DNA from: CAYMEV01 sp964389675 [NCBI: uncultured Candidatus Sumerlaeota bacterium]
GTDB lineage: Bacteria; CAYMEV01
Assembly: GCA_964389675.1 (NCBI GenBank)
Contig: CAYMEV010000015.1
Span: forward strand, 1 to 64,000
Length of the DNA: 64,000 nt
Reading direction: 5' to 3'
Shown: positions 35,833 to 44,464 of the stretch, piece by piece
Layout: the number at the start of each line of letters is the position of its first letter
Position numbering within the stretch: position 1 is the stretch's first letter
Notes under the pieces: generated by a model
What the model was told of the DNA's origin: nothing
The model's database searches: none
Seen by the model: only the letters and a program-made list of their open reading frames with translations
Position numbers and translations under genes: made by a program

Positions 35833-37200
35833 TTGTCTCAGATATCAGAACTAAAATCTTTCTGCAAAAAAGAAAATATAGAAATGATTGATCTAAAAGC
35901 CATTGACCTTAAAGGTAAACTGCATCACATTACCTTTCCTGCAGATGAACTTACTGATAATCTGCTAATTGACGGCATCGGATTTGATGGGTCCAGCTAT
36001 GGTTTTGCAAAGGTTCAGATGTCGGATATGATCCTGATTCCGGACATCATAACTGCTGTGATCGACCCCTTCAGAAAGGTGAATACTCTATCAATATTTG
36101 CCAATATCCATATTACCGATAATGACAGGTCACGATTTCCTCAAGATCCGAGGTTCATTTCAAGAAAAGCTGAAGAATGCCTTAAATCTCTTGGGATTGC
36201 TGATGAAGCTTTGTTTAACTTCGAATTTGAATTTTTTCTTTTTAATGATATCTCAATCTCGACATCAACATTTGATACCCATATCAAGATCGAACCTGGA
36301 GAAAAAATGCATTTTAATGCATACCATATTTCCAATCCTGATGACCTTTACTGCGAATTCAGGGATAAGACGACACAAATGCTGTTATCATACGGAATAC
36401 CGATAAGGTACCATCATCATGAAGTTGGAGGCTTTGGACAGCAGGAAATTGAAACCACGCTTCGGCCTTTACACAAAAGTGCAGAAAATGCGATTCTGGC
36501 AAGATATATTATGCAGAACATAGCCTATGAAAACCAGATCGTAATTACCTTCATGCCTAAACCGCTGTATAATCATCCTGGAAGTGGGCTGCACAGCCAT
36601 ATGATGCTTAAAAAAAACAAAAAGAACATATTCTATAAGAAGGGGGCATATGCAAATCTCAGTCAGACTGCCTTCAATTTTATAGGCGGTGTACTGGCTC
36701 ATTCAAGCAGCTTATGCGCTTTCACAAATCCAAGTACCAACTCGTTCAAACGCCTGGTTCCCGGCTTTGAAGCTCCTGTAACAAAAACATTTGGCAGAAG
36801 CAACAGGTCTTCAGCAATCAGGATACCGGCCTATATAAGTGAGCCTGGACAGGTAAGGTTTGAATACCGGCCCCCTGATTTCACCTGTAATCCCTATCTT
36901 TCTCTGTCTGCAATACTCATGGCGGGTATAGATGGCATAGTCAATAAGATCGACCCCGGGAAGGCCGGATTCGGACCATTTGATACCAACCTCTATGATT
37001 CAGACAGGCATGAAATAAAATTTCTGCCTCAGCATCTTGACCAGGCACTCAAAGAGCTAAAAACTGACCATGCTTACCTTTCAAGAAATGATGTGTTCCC
37101 TGAAAGCTTTATAGATCAGTATATAAAGGTTTTGAAAAAGGATTGCGATGATATAAGCAATTATCCGAATCCTAAGGAATTTGAGCTCTACTTCAGCTGA
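35833..37200 (+). CDS. glnA: glutamine synthetase type I (or related glutamyl-amide ligase)
   Basis: A 455-residue GSI-fold enzyme. The catalytic motifs are complete: GFDGSSYGF, the metal site EFEFFLF, HHHEVGGFGQQEIE, GSGLHSHMM, NPSTNSFKRLVPGFEAPV and NRSSAIRIP. Normal GS joins ammonia to glutamate using ATP; homologues join other amines. Because it leads a tight operon with a Mur ligase homologue, a PLP enzyme and an ATP-grasp protein, it may be a dedicated ligase rather than the housekeeping enzyme, though an ordinary role cannot be excluded. No adenylylation tyrosine segment was clearly identified. The start is TTG with GGGAGG 6 bases before it; no ATG lies near. Confidence 0.85.
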   Translation: MSQISELKSFCKKENIEMIDLKAIDLKGKLHHITFPADELTDNLLIDGIGFDGSSYGFAKVQMSDMILIPDIITAVIDPFRKVNTLSIFANIHITDNDRSRFPQDPRFISRKAEECLKSLGIADEALFNFEFEFFLFNDISISTSTFDTHIKIEPGEKMHFNAYHISNPDDLYCEFRDKTTQMLLSYGIPIRYHHHEVGGFGQQEIETTLRPLHKSAENAILARYIMQNIAYENQIVITFMPKPLYNHPGSGLHSHMMLKKNKKNIFYKKGAYANLSQTAFNFIGGVLAHSSSLCAFTNPSTNSFKRLVPGFEAPVTKTFGRSNRSSAIRIPAYISEPGQVRFEYRPPDFTCNPYLSLSAILMAGIDGIVNKIDPGKAGFGPFDTNLYDSDRHEIKFLPQHLDQALKELKTDHAYLSRNDVFPESFIDQYIKVLKKDCDDISNYPNPKEFELYFS

Positions 37201-37204
37201 TAAA

Positions 37205-38680
37205 ATGGAAAAAATAAAACAGGATCTGCTAAAAAAAATAGATGCTGCACCGGTAATCCATATCATTGGAATGACAGGAACAGAGGGCGAATCTGCACTG
37301 AAGTTTCTTGCTGCCAATACAGATAAAAGGCTTATGGCACATGATTTTTCAGGAAGGAACTATCTGTGGCACTCATATAGAAAAGCAAGGGAGTTCTTCT
37401 CAAGGTCATCAACTGACCGGGATTTTCAGGAACTTATGGATATAAGGGCTGAATTGAAGCTTGACCAGGATTATCTGAGCGGCATTAATAAGGAGGATAT
37501 TATCCTTCTGCCTCAGGACTGGGACAGATACCCTGCAAATAAAGAAGCGGTTAAATCCCATAGCGATAAAGGCGGGACTTCATTTTTGATATTCGACCTT
37601 TATTACCTTTTTTTCAAAGGGACAATAATAGGAGTAACCGGAACCAAAGGGAAAACTACCTCTTGCCACCTTGCCTGCAATCTCTTAAAAAACTGGGGGA
37701 AGAAAGCATATATATCAGGAAATGACAGGTATTCAAGGCAGGCACTGCCAGTCATCACAAGCTATGCCAAAGAATCATATCTCATACTTGAAACATCAAA
37801 CAGGCATCTGAAACATACTTTTTTCAGGCCGCACATTGCAATGCTTACAAATATAGATGCAGACCACCTGGAAGAGCATGACTCGGATATGGAAAAATAT
37901 GCCTTTACCAAGCTGAATATTTTTGGAGAAAGATCCTGTGCAATTCTTCCTTTGGAAATATACCAGAGATACAGAGACTGGATACCCTCCCGTCCCATTA
38001 TATTATTCAGCACCAAAGCAAAGGACGATGAGATGCCTGCGCCTGATATCCCTCATATTCTCATAAAAGATGATAAGGCTATCGCCAGGGAGAATGATAA
38101 ATTATGCACACTGCTGGACATTTCAAAAATCGAATCAAAAACACACACAGCAAACATTCTCCTGATATCAGGGCTTGCCTACATGCTTAAAATACCCTCC
38201 CCTATACTTCTTAATACTATAAATTCCAGGCTTGAAATCAGGAGCAGGCTGGAATATATAGGAAACAAATCAAAAATCCAGTTCATTGACGATCTTTCTG
38301 CAACCACGCCATTTGCTGCAGTTCATGCAATTGAATCAATAAAAGATAATATAATCCTTATATGCGGGGGAGATACAAAGGGGAATGATTACAATATTCT
38401 GGTTGAAAAACTCAATTCAAAAAAGGTCAAAAGGATATACCTCCTGCATGGCCCTGATTTAGAAAAATCTCTTATTTATGAGCTAAAAGACAGAATAAGG
38501 GATTTATCCAAACTGGTCATTTTCGACAGTTTTAAAGATGCCTTTTTTTCTGCATACTCAAGTGCAGAGAAGGGAGATACAATACTGCTAAGCCCTGCTT
38601 CTGCCTATTTTTACTCAAATTTTATCAGATCAGCAAAAAATAGCATGAGAGTTTTGTTTAAAATGCTGAAAACCAGATAA
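37205..38680 (+). CDS. MurD-like ATP-dependent amide ligase
   Basis: A 491-residue Mur-ligase-family protein with all three domains. It opens with a Rossmann-like VIHIIGMTGTEGES, then the ATP site GVTGTKGKTT (Lys150), a TNIDADHLEEH motif, FIDDLSATTP and GGDTKGNDY of the C-terminal domain, and SPASAYF near the end. The order follows MurD (D-glutamate-adding enzyme) rather than MurC/E/F, but several MurD substrate-binding residues cannot be checked by eye. MurD is normally in the dcw cell-division cluster; none of those genes is here, which argues for a different amino acid acceptor. The start is the ATG 4 bases after the glutamine synthetase stop; an in-frame TTG upstream overlaps that gene. 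Confidence 0.85.
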   Translation: MEKIKQDLLKKIDAAPVIHIIGMTGTEGESALKFLAANTDKRLMAHDFSGRNYLWHSYRKAREFFSRSSTDRDFQELMDIRAELKLDQDYLSGINKEDIILLPQDWDRYPANKEAVKSHSDKGGTSFLIFDLYYLFFKGTIIGVTGTKGKTTSCHLACNLLKNWGKKAYISGNDRYSRQALPVITSYAKESYLILETSNRHLKHTFFRPHIAMLTNIDADHLEEHDSDMEKYAFTKLNIFGERSCAILPLEIYQRYRDWIPSRPIILFSTKAKDDEMPAPDIPHILIKDDKAIARENDKLCTLLDISKIESKTHTANILLISGLAYMLKIPSPILLNTINSRLEIRSRLEYIGNKSKIQFIDDLSATTPFAAVHAIESIKDNIILICGGDTKGNDYNILVEKLNSKKVKRIYLLHGPDLEKSLIYELKDRIRDLSKLVIFDSFKDAFFSAYSSAEKGDTILLSPASAYFYSNFIRSAKNSMRVLFKMLKTR

Positions 38681-38695
38681 AAGGACTATTTTATA

Positions 38696-39775
38696 ATGAA
38701 GGATGGAATTTGGAGTTTCGATCATGTGTTCAGCCTGGATATTCCGGAAAAGCAGAGGATTACTCTTGGTGAATGCAATAATACAGTATTAGGATTCAGA
38801 CATAATGATCATAAGAGGCTTTTTGTACTAAGGGAGGATGAAAATCCTTCAGGTTCTCACAAAGACAGATATATGGCCTATACTCTGTCATACCTTCAGA
38901 AAGATAACTCTTCAGGTTATGTAATAAGCACATCAGGAAATGCTGGAATATCTCTGGCAAGGTACTCACAGCATATTGGAAAACCCTCAATAATCTGCCT
39001 GAAGCCTGACTCATCTGATGAGATTATTGAAAGGATACTGTACTATAAAGGCCATCCTGTCCTTACCGACAAACCTATAAACTTTGCAAAAATAATAAAC
39101 AGGACGCTCGGTTATCTCGATATAAGAGCAGGCCTTAATCCATTGTCAGACGAGGGTTACCGTTCAATTTCCGCTGAGATTTTTCAAAAAGGATGCCCTG
39201 TTGATTCTATCTTTGTCTTTTCAACATCGTTTTCAACTGCTTTGGGTATCCTGGAAGGATATAAATACCTCAATAAGCTTTTTGGAGTTCAGATACCAAG
39301 GGTATTTGCCGTTCTTTCAGGTGATTTTCATCCCTTTCCGGATATAATATCGATAACCAGGATCAATGATTTCCTCAATAAAATTGTCTGCAAGGACAAT
39401 ATCCGTTTTACGGCAATAGGCTGCAATTCTGAGACTCTTTGGAATGATAAAATACGCATCGGCGGGTTCTGCAAGCCTGAAAGGTTCAAAGAGGCTTGCT
39501 CCAAGCTTTCCGAATTCAACGGGGAGCTGATATATGTCAACAGAATGGATAATCCTGAGATCAGGTCTTTCTTTGATTATTACAGTATCAATACATCCTA
39601 CCAGAGTACATGCGCATTGTACAGCGCCTATCTTCTACAAAAGCTCAGGATCGTATATGCCCCGATTGTCATTCAATCAGGATTTCCTTCTTCAGCCGCC
39701 AGTTCAGGAAGGTACAGCAAATATATAATAAATTCCCTCAAAGATCTGATGAGTTACATGGATAAAATGCGATGA
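38696..39775 (+). CDS. threonine-synthase-like PLP-dependent enzyme
   Basis: A fold-type II PLP enzyme of 359 residues. The PLP lysine is Lys56 in ENPSGSHKDR, and STSGNAGISLARY binds the PLP phosphate. It resembles threonine synthase most, but is shorter and lacks the N-terminal half of the larger class. Family members do beta- or gamma-replacement on O-phospho- or O-acetyl-amino acids, so it could make a non-protein amino acid. The gene ends in ATGA overlapping the next start, and begins 15 bases after the ligase with AAGGA ahead. The presence in a ligase operon suggests it makes the building block. No substrate residue is readable. Confidence 0.82.
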   Translation: MKDGIWSFDHVFSLDIPEKQRITLGECNNTVLGFRHNDHKRLFVLREDENPSGSHKDRYMAYTLSYLQKDNSSGYVISTSGNAGISLARYSQHIGKPSIICLKPDSSDEIIERILYYKGHPVLTDKPINFAKIINRTLGYLDIRAGLNPLSDEGYRSISAEIFQKGCPVDSIFVFSTSFSTALGILEGYKYLNKLFGVQIPRVFAVLSGDFHPFPDIISITRINDFLNKIVCKDNIRFTAIGCNSETLWNDKIRIGGFCKPERFKEACSKLSEFNGELIYVNRMDNPEIRSFFDYYSINTSYQSTCALYSAYLLQKLRIVYAPIVIQSGFPSSAASSGRYSKYIINSLKDLMSYMDKMR

Positions 39776-41085
39776 ATAATTGTAAACACCGGATATATGA
39801 CCACAATAGCAGCCTTATCAGGAATACTGTTTCCAAAATTCTTGACAGATACCCGGTAAAAAAACCCGTCTATATTATAGATAAAGATGATCATAAGCTA
39901 TATATCTCTGAACAGATTTTCCCCGGTTTATCCCTGATATACAGCAACTGTTCAGGCCACAACTCATCCAAGGAAATTCTCAGGAATTTAAAAGGCTATG
40001 AAAAAGGATCTTCTGTTATCTTCTTCAAGCCGACATTTGAACTTATTGATTTAGCCGGGAAAATGGGCCTTGTACCTCTCCAAAATGACTACAGCAATAA
40101 TCTTCGAATTGAGAACAAGATATTTATATATAAGAATGCACCTGTTTTATCAAAAGGCCTGTTTCCACCCTCTCTCATCTCAGAAATCTCAAATGTTGAT
40201 TTTCAGGAGTCTGCGCAAATTTTTGGCATCCCATTTTTTGTTCAGTTCAGCTCAGGATATAGCGGTAAAACTACCTTCAAGATAGGTAATCCTGAAGAAT
40301 TGACAAGGCTTAAATCAATTTATAAAAACCTGCAGGCAAAGATATCCAGAGCAGTTCCTGGAGAAACATATACCCTTAACGGCTTTTTTCACAGGCATAA
40401 GTTCATTTATTCTGACCCTTTTATTCAGATATCAGGAAAAGGGGATTTAAATCCAAATACCTGCGGGAGTGCGGGCAATATATTCAGATATCTCGATCTG
40501 GACAGGGCTATCTTTTCATCTTTTATGGATATGGCCGGAAAGCTGCTTGAAGCAAACAATTTCCAGGGATTCTTCGGAATTGATTTTATAAATGATAAAA
40601 AGCCGTATCTTATTGAAATAAACCCGCGTTTCACAACATCCGCTTCAATCCAGTCCGAACATTCCATACTGAAAGGAAGGATGCCGGAATTTGTTTTTGA
40701 GATCATCCGTCTGATACTCACTTCAAAAGGAGAAGCAGCATTAAAATATGGAATTGATCTGCTTTCTGAAACTGAAGCAGATATGATCTCATACAGCTCG
40801 AAACTGAATATAACACAGCTCATACAGTATAACACCGGCAAAGATGATTACATTGCTGATGGCATGCTTGATACTGGAACATATAAAATCAAAGGCCGTT
40901 TTTTGAGAAAATATAATTCAAACATTCTGATCTCAAAAATAAACAGGGAAGATATAATCCTTTTTGCACCCATACCGGGCAGGAGAATCTCCTATGGAAA
41001 TGAGATAGCCCGCATAATATTTAATTCAGACAGCTTTGGCCTTGATAGAATGATAAATATTCTGAATAACAGATTTTGCCGCTGA
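39772..41085 (+). CDS. ATP-grasp ligase of the PLP/Mur operon
   Basis: A 437-residue ATP-grasp protein. A GIPFFVQFSSGYSGKTTF loop (nucleotide-binding) is followed by FFGIDFINDKKPYLIEINPRF with the metal-binding acidic residues. Its N-terminal 130 residues are unlike the upstream ATP-grasp near position 2035, and the C-terminal 110 residues form an additional domain. ATP-grasp ligases join a carboxylate to an amine, here presumably the last coupling of the pathway. The start overlaps the PLP gene stop by 4 bases. The surface protein gene begins 94 bases further on and may be outside the operon. Confidence 0.8.
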   Translation: MNNCKHRIYDHNSSLIRNTVSKILDRYPVKKPVYIIDKDDHKLYISEQIFPGLSLIYSNCSGHNSSKEILRNLKGYEKGSSVIFFKPTFELIDLAGKMGLVPLQNDYSNNLRIENKIFIYKNAPVLSKGLFPPSLISEISNVDFQESAQIFGIPFFVQFSSGYSGKTTFKIGNPEELTRLKSIYKNLQAKISRAVPGETYTLNGFFHRHKFIYSDPFIQISGKGDLNPNTCGSAGNIFRYLDLDRAIFSSFMDMAGKLLEANNFQGFFGIDFINDKKPYLIEINPRFTTSASIQSEHSILKGRMPEFVFEIIRLILTSKGEAALKYGIDLLSETEADMISYSSKLNITQLIQYNTGKDDYIADGMLDTGTYKIKGRFLRKYNSNILISKINREDIILFAPIPGRRISYGNEIARIIFNSDSFGLDRMINILNNRFCR

Positions 41086-41179
41086 TACCCTATAATCCAT
41101 CAATGTTTTTTTAAACAAAAGCCTGCTGAATTTCGAACTATATAAATGTAAGATGAATTAATTAATGGAGGTATTTACA

Positions 41180-41971
41180 ATGAAAAAGATCATGGTATTA
41201 ACAGCAGTTTTGTTGTGCTTTTCAATGATCTCAGCTGCGGAGAGCGAATTTGTATTTAGAAGGACTCTCACAGAGTTTCCAGTTGAAGAGATCAGATCAA
41301 TATCAGTAATGAATATTAACGGGGGGATAAAACTGGAAGATACATATGAAAAAAGCATCTCAATTACTATTTCATCAAAAGACCCTCTTTTTTCAGAAGT
41401 AAAAGAGGATGATTTCTGGAAAGAGTATTTTTCAGTCTCAATGAAGGATAATATTCTCTGCCTGAGTGTTGAAATGAAAGAACAAAAGGAAAAAGGCTTA
41501 TTCGGGCTCAAAAACAGAGAAAAAACACCCTGCCTTGATATTATTGTACAGATACCTGATAAGGAATTTGATATAGCATTTGAGACAGTCAATGGAGGAA
41601 TAGAACTTATATCATTTAAAGGCAACATTAAGGCAAAGACAGTAAACGGGAACATTAAAACAGAGGACCTTCATGGACAGGTAAGTATAAAAACCGTCAA
41701 TGGAAGCATTAATCTCTATATTGATGAAATCTCGGGTGAATCAAGCATAAGGACCGTTAACGGAAGCATTAATGCCTACTTAAATCCTGAATTGAACCTT
41801 AGTGTCGACACTAAGAACGTTAATGGCCTGATAAAGATCAATAACCTGGAATTTAATGAAACAAAATCAAATAAGAGATGTATAAAGGGGGTACTTAATA
41901 AACCGGATAGCAGTATGGTAATAGTTACAGTAAACGGCAATATTACATTGAATAATATTCTTGACAATTAG
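41180..41971 (+). CDS. exported DUF4097-like beta-repeat protein
   Basis: A 263-residue exported protein. The signal peptide (MKKIMVLTAVLLCFSMISA) follows an ATG with GGAGG 8 bases ahead; an upstream in-frame ATG has no such site. The mature part carries about seven repeats of 20 residues with the core V-N-G-x-I (INGGI, VNGGI, VNGNI, VNGSI twice, VNGLI, VNGNI), a right-handed beta-stack as in DUF4097 proteins. This class is thought to be surface or periplasmic, with unknown function. The gene is 94 bases after the ligase operon. Confidence 0.82.
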   Translation: MKKIMVLTAVLLCFSMISAAESEFVFRRTLTEFPVEEIRSISVMNINGGIKLEDTYEKSISITISSKDPLFSEVKEDDFWKEYFSVSMKDNILCLSVEMKEQKEKGLFGLKNREKTPCLDIIVQIPDKEFDIAFETVNGGIELISFKGNIKAKTVNGNIKTEDLHGQVSIKTVNGSINLYIDEISGESSIRTVNGSINAYLNPELNLSVDTKNVNGLIKINNLEFNETKSNKRCIKGVLNKPDSSMVIVTVNGNITLNNILDN

Positions 41972-42064
41972 AGAAAAAGTAATATATTGGATATTGTAAT
42001 AAGGGAAATTAGGGGCTGTTCAAGGTAGAAAATATTTGGTCTTTTTAAGAATTGTAGAAGATTG

Positions 42065-42184
42065 ACCTAGGGATAGACATGCATCCACTTTATTTTTTTA
42101 TTTTCTTTTCCCAAGAAAAAAGAAAAATTCACCTATATTACCTCATACTCCAATACAAATCCCATTGCATGAATATCCCTAGGT
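42065..42184. repeat. long imperfect inverted repeat (candidate structured element)
   Basis: Outer arms of 19 bases (ACCTAGGGATA, 3 mismatched bases, ATGCA and the complement) lie 82 bases apart and enclose an inner hairpin TTTTCTTTTC-CCAA-GAAAAAAG. The right arm is followed by TTTTTT on the plus strand. This could be a decayed mobile element, a structured RNA or an elaborate terminator. A GGGGCTGTTCAA stretch at 42012-42023 resembles some insertion-sequence ends, with no matching copy on the other side. Confidence 0.45.
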
Positions 42185-42187
42185 TTT

Positions 42188-42835
42188 TTATTTGAATATA
42201 TCCTTTGTTTTACGATACCAGAATACAAAATCAAGATACCTTACATCAATCCCAATGGCCTTTGAAAAACGGACCAGCTTCTGTTCAATCTCAAGATAAG
42301 CTCCTCTGCTGATGCTTTTTGGAAATTCACAAATACACCCTGTATCACATAATCCCTTTAGTATATGCCTGTCAAGGATAGCTATGCCCTGGCCTCTCCC
42401 GATATTTCTAAGAAAATGGCTTGCCTCTTTATAGCCATATCCTACAACATTCTGGACAAGAAATTCTCTTATCTCGATATTGCAATTTTTTAAATTGGTA
42501 ATATATTCAAAATTTTCAGCTGATAAAAAAACAGGACGGTTCCGGATTATATAAGATGCTTTATTATTATAGAACCTGACCCTTTTTAGCAGAGGCTTTA
42601 TCTCAGAAATGCCACCCTCTGAAAGCAGGTTTGCCTTTTTTAGCCCTTCGACAGCCTTATCGGCTTCCCTTGCTTTGGATTGAGGTGTCAACAGGCAGAA
42701 CACAAATTCAGATATGAACCTCTTCTGGTCTTTATAACGACTTATTTTATCCATACTTTCCAAAGTAATGCGCACATCTTCCCTTATTTTCATGTATATG
42801 GTTCTGATCTCTTCAGCAGTGCATATAGTATTCAT
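42188..42835 (-). CDS. ogg: N-glycosylase/DNA lyase, Ogg2/AlkD-distinct 8-oxoguanine type
   Basis: A 215-residue base-excision enzyme of the helix-hairpin-helix superfamily. The segment VQNVVGYGYKEASHFLRNIG holds the predicted catalytic lysine, and ILDRHIL the catalytic aspartate, the pair that defines Ogg2-type (MjaOgg-like) enzymes. It removes 8-oxoguanine from DNA, consistent with other oxidative-stress genes here. A strong AGGAGG precedes the ATG. It is a single gene flanked by the inverted-repeat element and a 313-base gap. The Fe-S type Nth was rejected because no C-terminal cysteine cluster is seen. Confidence 0.88.
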   Translation of the reverse strand: MNTICTAEEIRTIYMKIREDVRITLESMDKISRYKDQKRFISEFVFCLLTPQSKAREADKAVEGLKKANLLSEGGISEIKPLLKRVRFYNNKASYIIRNRPVFLSAENFEYITNLKNCNIEIREFLVQNVVGYGYKEASHFLRNIGRGQGIAILDRHILKGLCDTGCICEFPKSISRGAYLEIEQKLVRFSKAIGIDVRYLDFVFWYRKTKDIFK

Positions 42836-43148
42836 TTTAACCTCCTGGCGGTTATCTTAACCGGTTTATACATTCGTTCTTGATAAATATATCATGAAGT
42901 TTGATTTACCTGAAATTTATAATAAATTTACAATCCTGCAGATGATGTATATACAGGATTAGCAGGCAGCATATCTATTAATAGTCTTGATTTTCTGAGG
43001 TGAAAGCCCTGCAGAAGATTTTTTTTAATCCTGAGGATGATAACAGGAACAGCAGTACCTGAATAACTGTCATAAAAGGGAAATTTAATGTAGGTGCACC
43101 CTGCTTCAACAATATAGAAACATGAAATTACTAAAGGGCCAGGTTTGC
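42836..43148. other. gap without a supported gene
   Basis: Holds the ribosome binding site of the ogg gene and AT-rich sequence that should contain its promoter. An 83-codon frame on the minus strand overlaps the STAS-like gene and shows no recognisable protein features or ribosome binding site, so I do not call it. Confidence 0.5.
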
Positions 43149-43541
43149 TTAAAAGGGCTCTTCCCCTGATTGCAGCCAACCCAGGGCCCTTTTTTCCCAG
43201 TCAGGGTACTGGTTTGCATCAATATATCTTTCATTAGCTCCAATTTGGGTATTCTTGCCGATTTTTACAAACTGAAGTGCTACAATATTGCTGTTTAAGA
43301 TTACAGCAGACCTTTTCATCCCCTTTTTCCTGTACAGCACCTGACCTTTTTCCATAATCTCCTTCGCCTCGACATCAAGCGGCTTCAGATTCCTCATATC
43401 AATAAGCACACTGAATTTTTCAGGTTTATCTTCCTTAAAAATCCTCTCTGATTCCTCAAGCCACTGCATCATCTCTTTTTCCGGTATCTTATCAGCAAAG
43501 AAGAGCCTGTAACCAAATTCTGTTCTGTTTATAGAATACAT
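43149..43541 (-). CDS. STAS-like small protein
   Basis: A 130-residue soluble protein. The pattern of hydrophobic strands and helices (FSVLIDMRNLKPLD, then KRSAVILNSNIVALQF) fits the STAS/SpoIIAA-like fold of the bacterial cytosolic family with unknown role. The conserved phosphorylated serine of anti-sigma antagonists is not evident. It starts 20 bases after the TPR gene on the same strand, so the two may share a transcript. Confidence 0.65.
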   Translation of the reverse strand: MYSINRTEFGYRLFFADKIPEKEMMQWLEESERIFKEDKPEKFSVLIDMRNLKPLDVEAKEIMEKGQVLYRKKGMKRSAVILNSNIVALQFVKIGKNTQIGANERYIDANQYPDWEKRALGWLQSGEEPF

Positions 43542-43561
43542 CTACATCAGTTCTCTAATCC

Positions 43562-44302
43562 TTATTTATTATTATTTTCAGTATTTTCACGAGCCTTAAG
43601 GGAAATACCATATGCTTCCTCTGCATCCTTCAATCTCCCCAGTTTTGAAAGGATATCACCTTTCAGATCGTAGTATTCATTCAGGCCATCTTCTTTATCC
43701 TCGTCTCCTGTAATACCCTTTTCATAAAGGATTATCCCCTTTTCAACAGATTTTAAAGCAGAATCAAATTTCCCGAGCTTTTCCTGGCACATCGCCAGCC
43801 ATAGATAAGCATCTGTATGATCCTCCTTGACCTCAATGGATTTAGCCAGTGCCTCCTCGGCCTTGTCATACATTTCCAGCCTGTAATAAGCCTCACCCTT
43901 ATGTCTCCAGGGACATGACCATTTAGGCATCTCCTGATTGATCATCTCATAGACTTCTATCGCTGCCAGATAGTCATTTTTTTCAAGTAGCATGTTTGCT
44001 ATAAGGAACTTCTGACTGAAATTCATCTCTTTAACATGCTCTTCTGCTTTACTTAGAAGATAGTCCGACTTCAGGCTGTAAATATAGCTTTTCAGCCCGA
44101 GAACATATCCTTTATGGTGATCCTCCTTTATAAGCCTATCCATCTCATTGACTGCATTATCAAAGTTTTCTTCAACTGGTTCTACCCTGTACTTATTTAT
44201 CATTTCTGTAAGTACCTGAAGCCTGGTTTTTTCTGCAGTCTGATCAGCTAAGACAGCCACACAAAAAATGAGAATAATTAAAACAGAAATAAAATTTTTC
44301 AT
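43562..44302 (-). CDS. exported TPR protein
   Basis: A 246-residue protein with a signal peptide (FISVLIILIFCVAVLADQ) and four or five TPR units, for example YDKAEEALAKSIEVKEDHTDAYLWLAM and KDAEEAYGISLKA. It is likely a periplasmic binding scaffold. It lies divergent from the VOC-nitroreductase fusion gene with 162 bases between, and ends 20 bases before the STAS-like gene. No specific family is recognised. Confidence 0.8.
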   Translation of the reverse strand: MKNFISVLIILIFCVAVLADQTAEKTRLQVLTEMINKYRVEPVEENFDNAVNEMDRLIKEDHHKGYVLGLKSYIYSLKSDYLLSKAEEHVKEMNFSQKFLIANMLLEKNDYLAAIEVYEMINQEMPKWSCPWRHKGEAYYRLEMYDKAEEALAKSIEVKEDHTDAYLWLAMCQEKLGKFDSALKSVEKGIILYEKGITGDEDKEDGLNEYYDLKGDILSKLGRLKDAEEAYGISLKARENTENNNK

Positions 44303-44403
44303 ATTTTACTCTCCTGAATCCTGTTTTCTTTACTATAAATGAATTTATTTGTATTAGCAAATACTTTTCAAAGAATATTGGTAATCCCTCAGGCAAAAGA
44401 ATT

Positions 44404-44432
44404 TTGCAATATATGGGCAAATATAATATAAT
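44404..44432 (+). promoter_or_regulatory. promoter of the VOC-nitroreductase gene
   Basis: TTGCAA (44404-44409) and a perfect TATAAT (44427-44432) are separated by 17 bases. The ATG is 32 bases further, with AAGGAG before it. Confidence 0.65.
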
Positions 44433-44464
44433 CAAACCTCATAATTAAAAAAAGGAGCATATTT

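Noticed and set aside
41600-41950. GTTAACGG-like DNA repeats as regulatory sites
   Set aside because: They are the codons of the VNG protein repeats inside the coding region.
42928-43179. 83-codon minus-strand frame between ogg and the STAS-like gene
   Set aside because: It overlaps the STAS-like gene, lacks a ribosome binding site and shows no protein family features.
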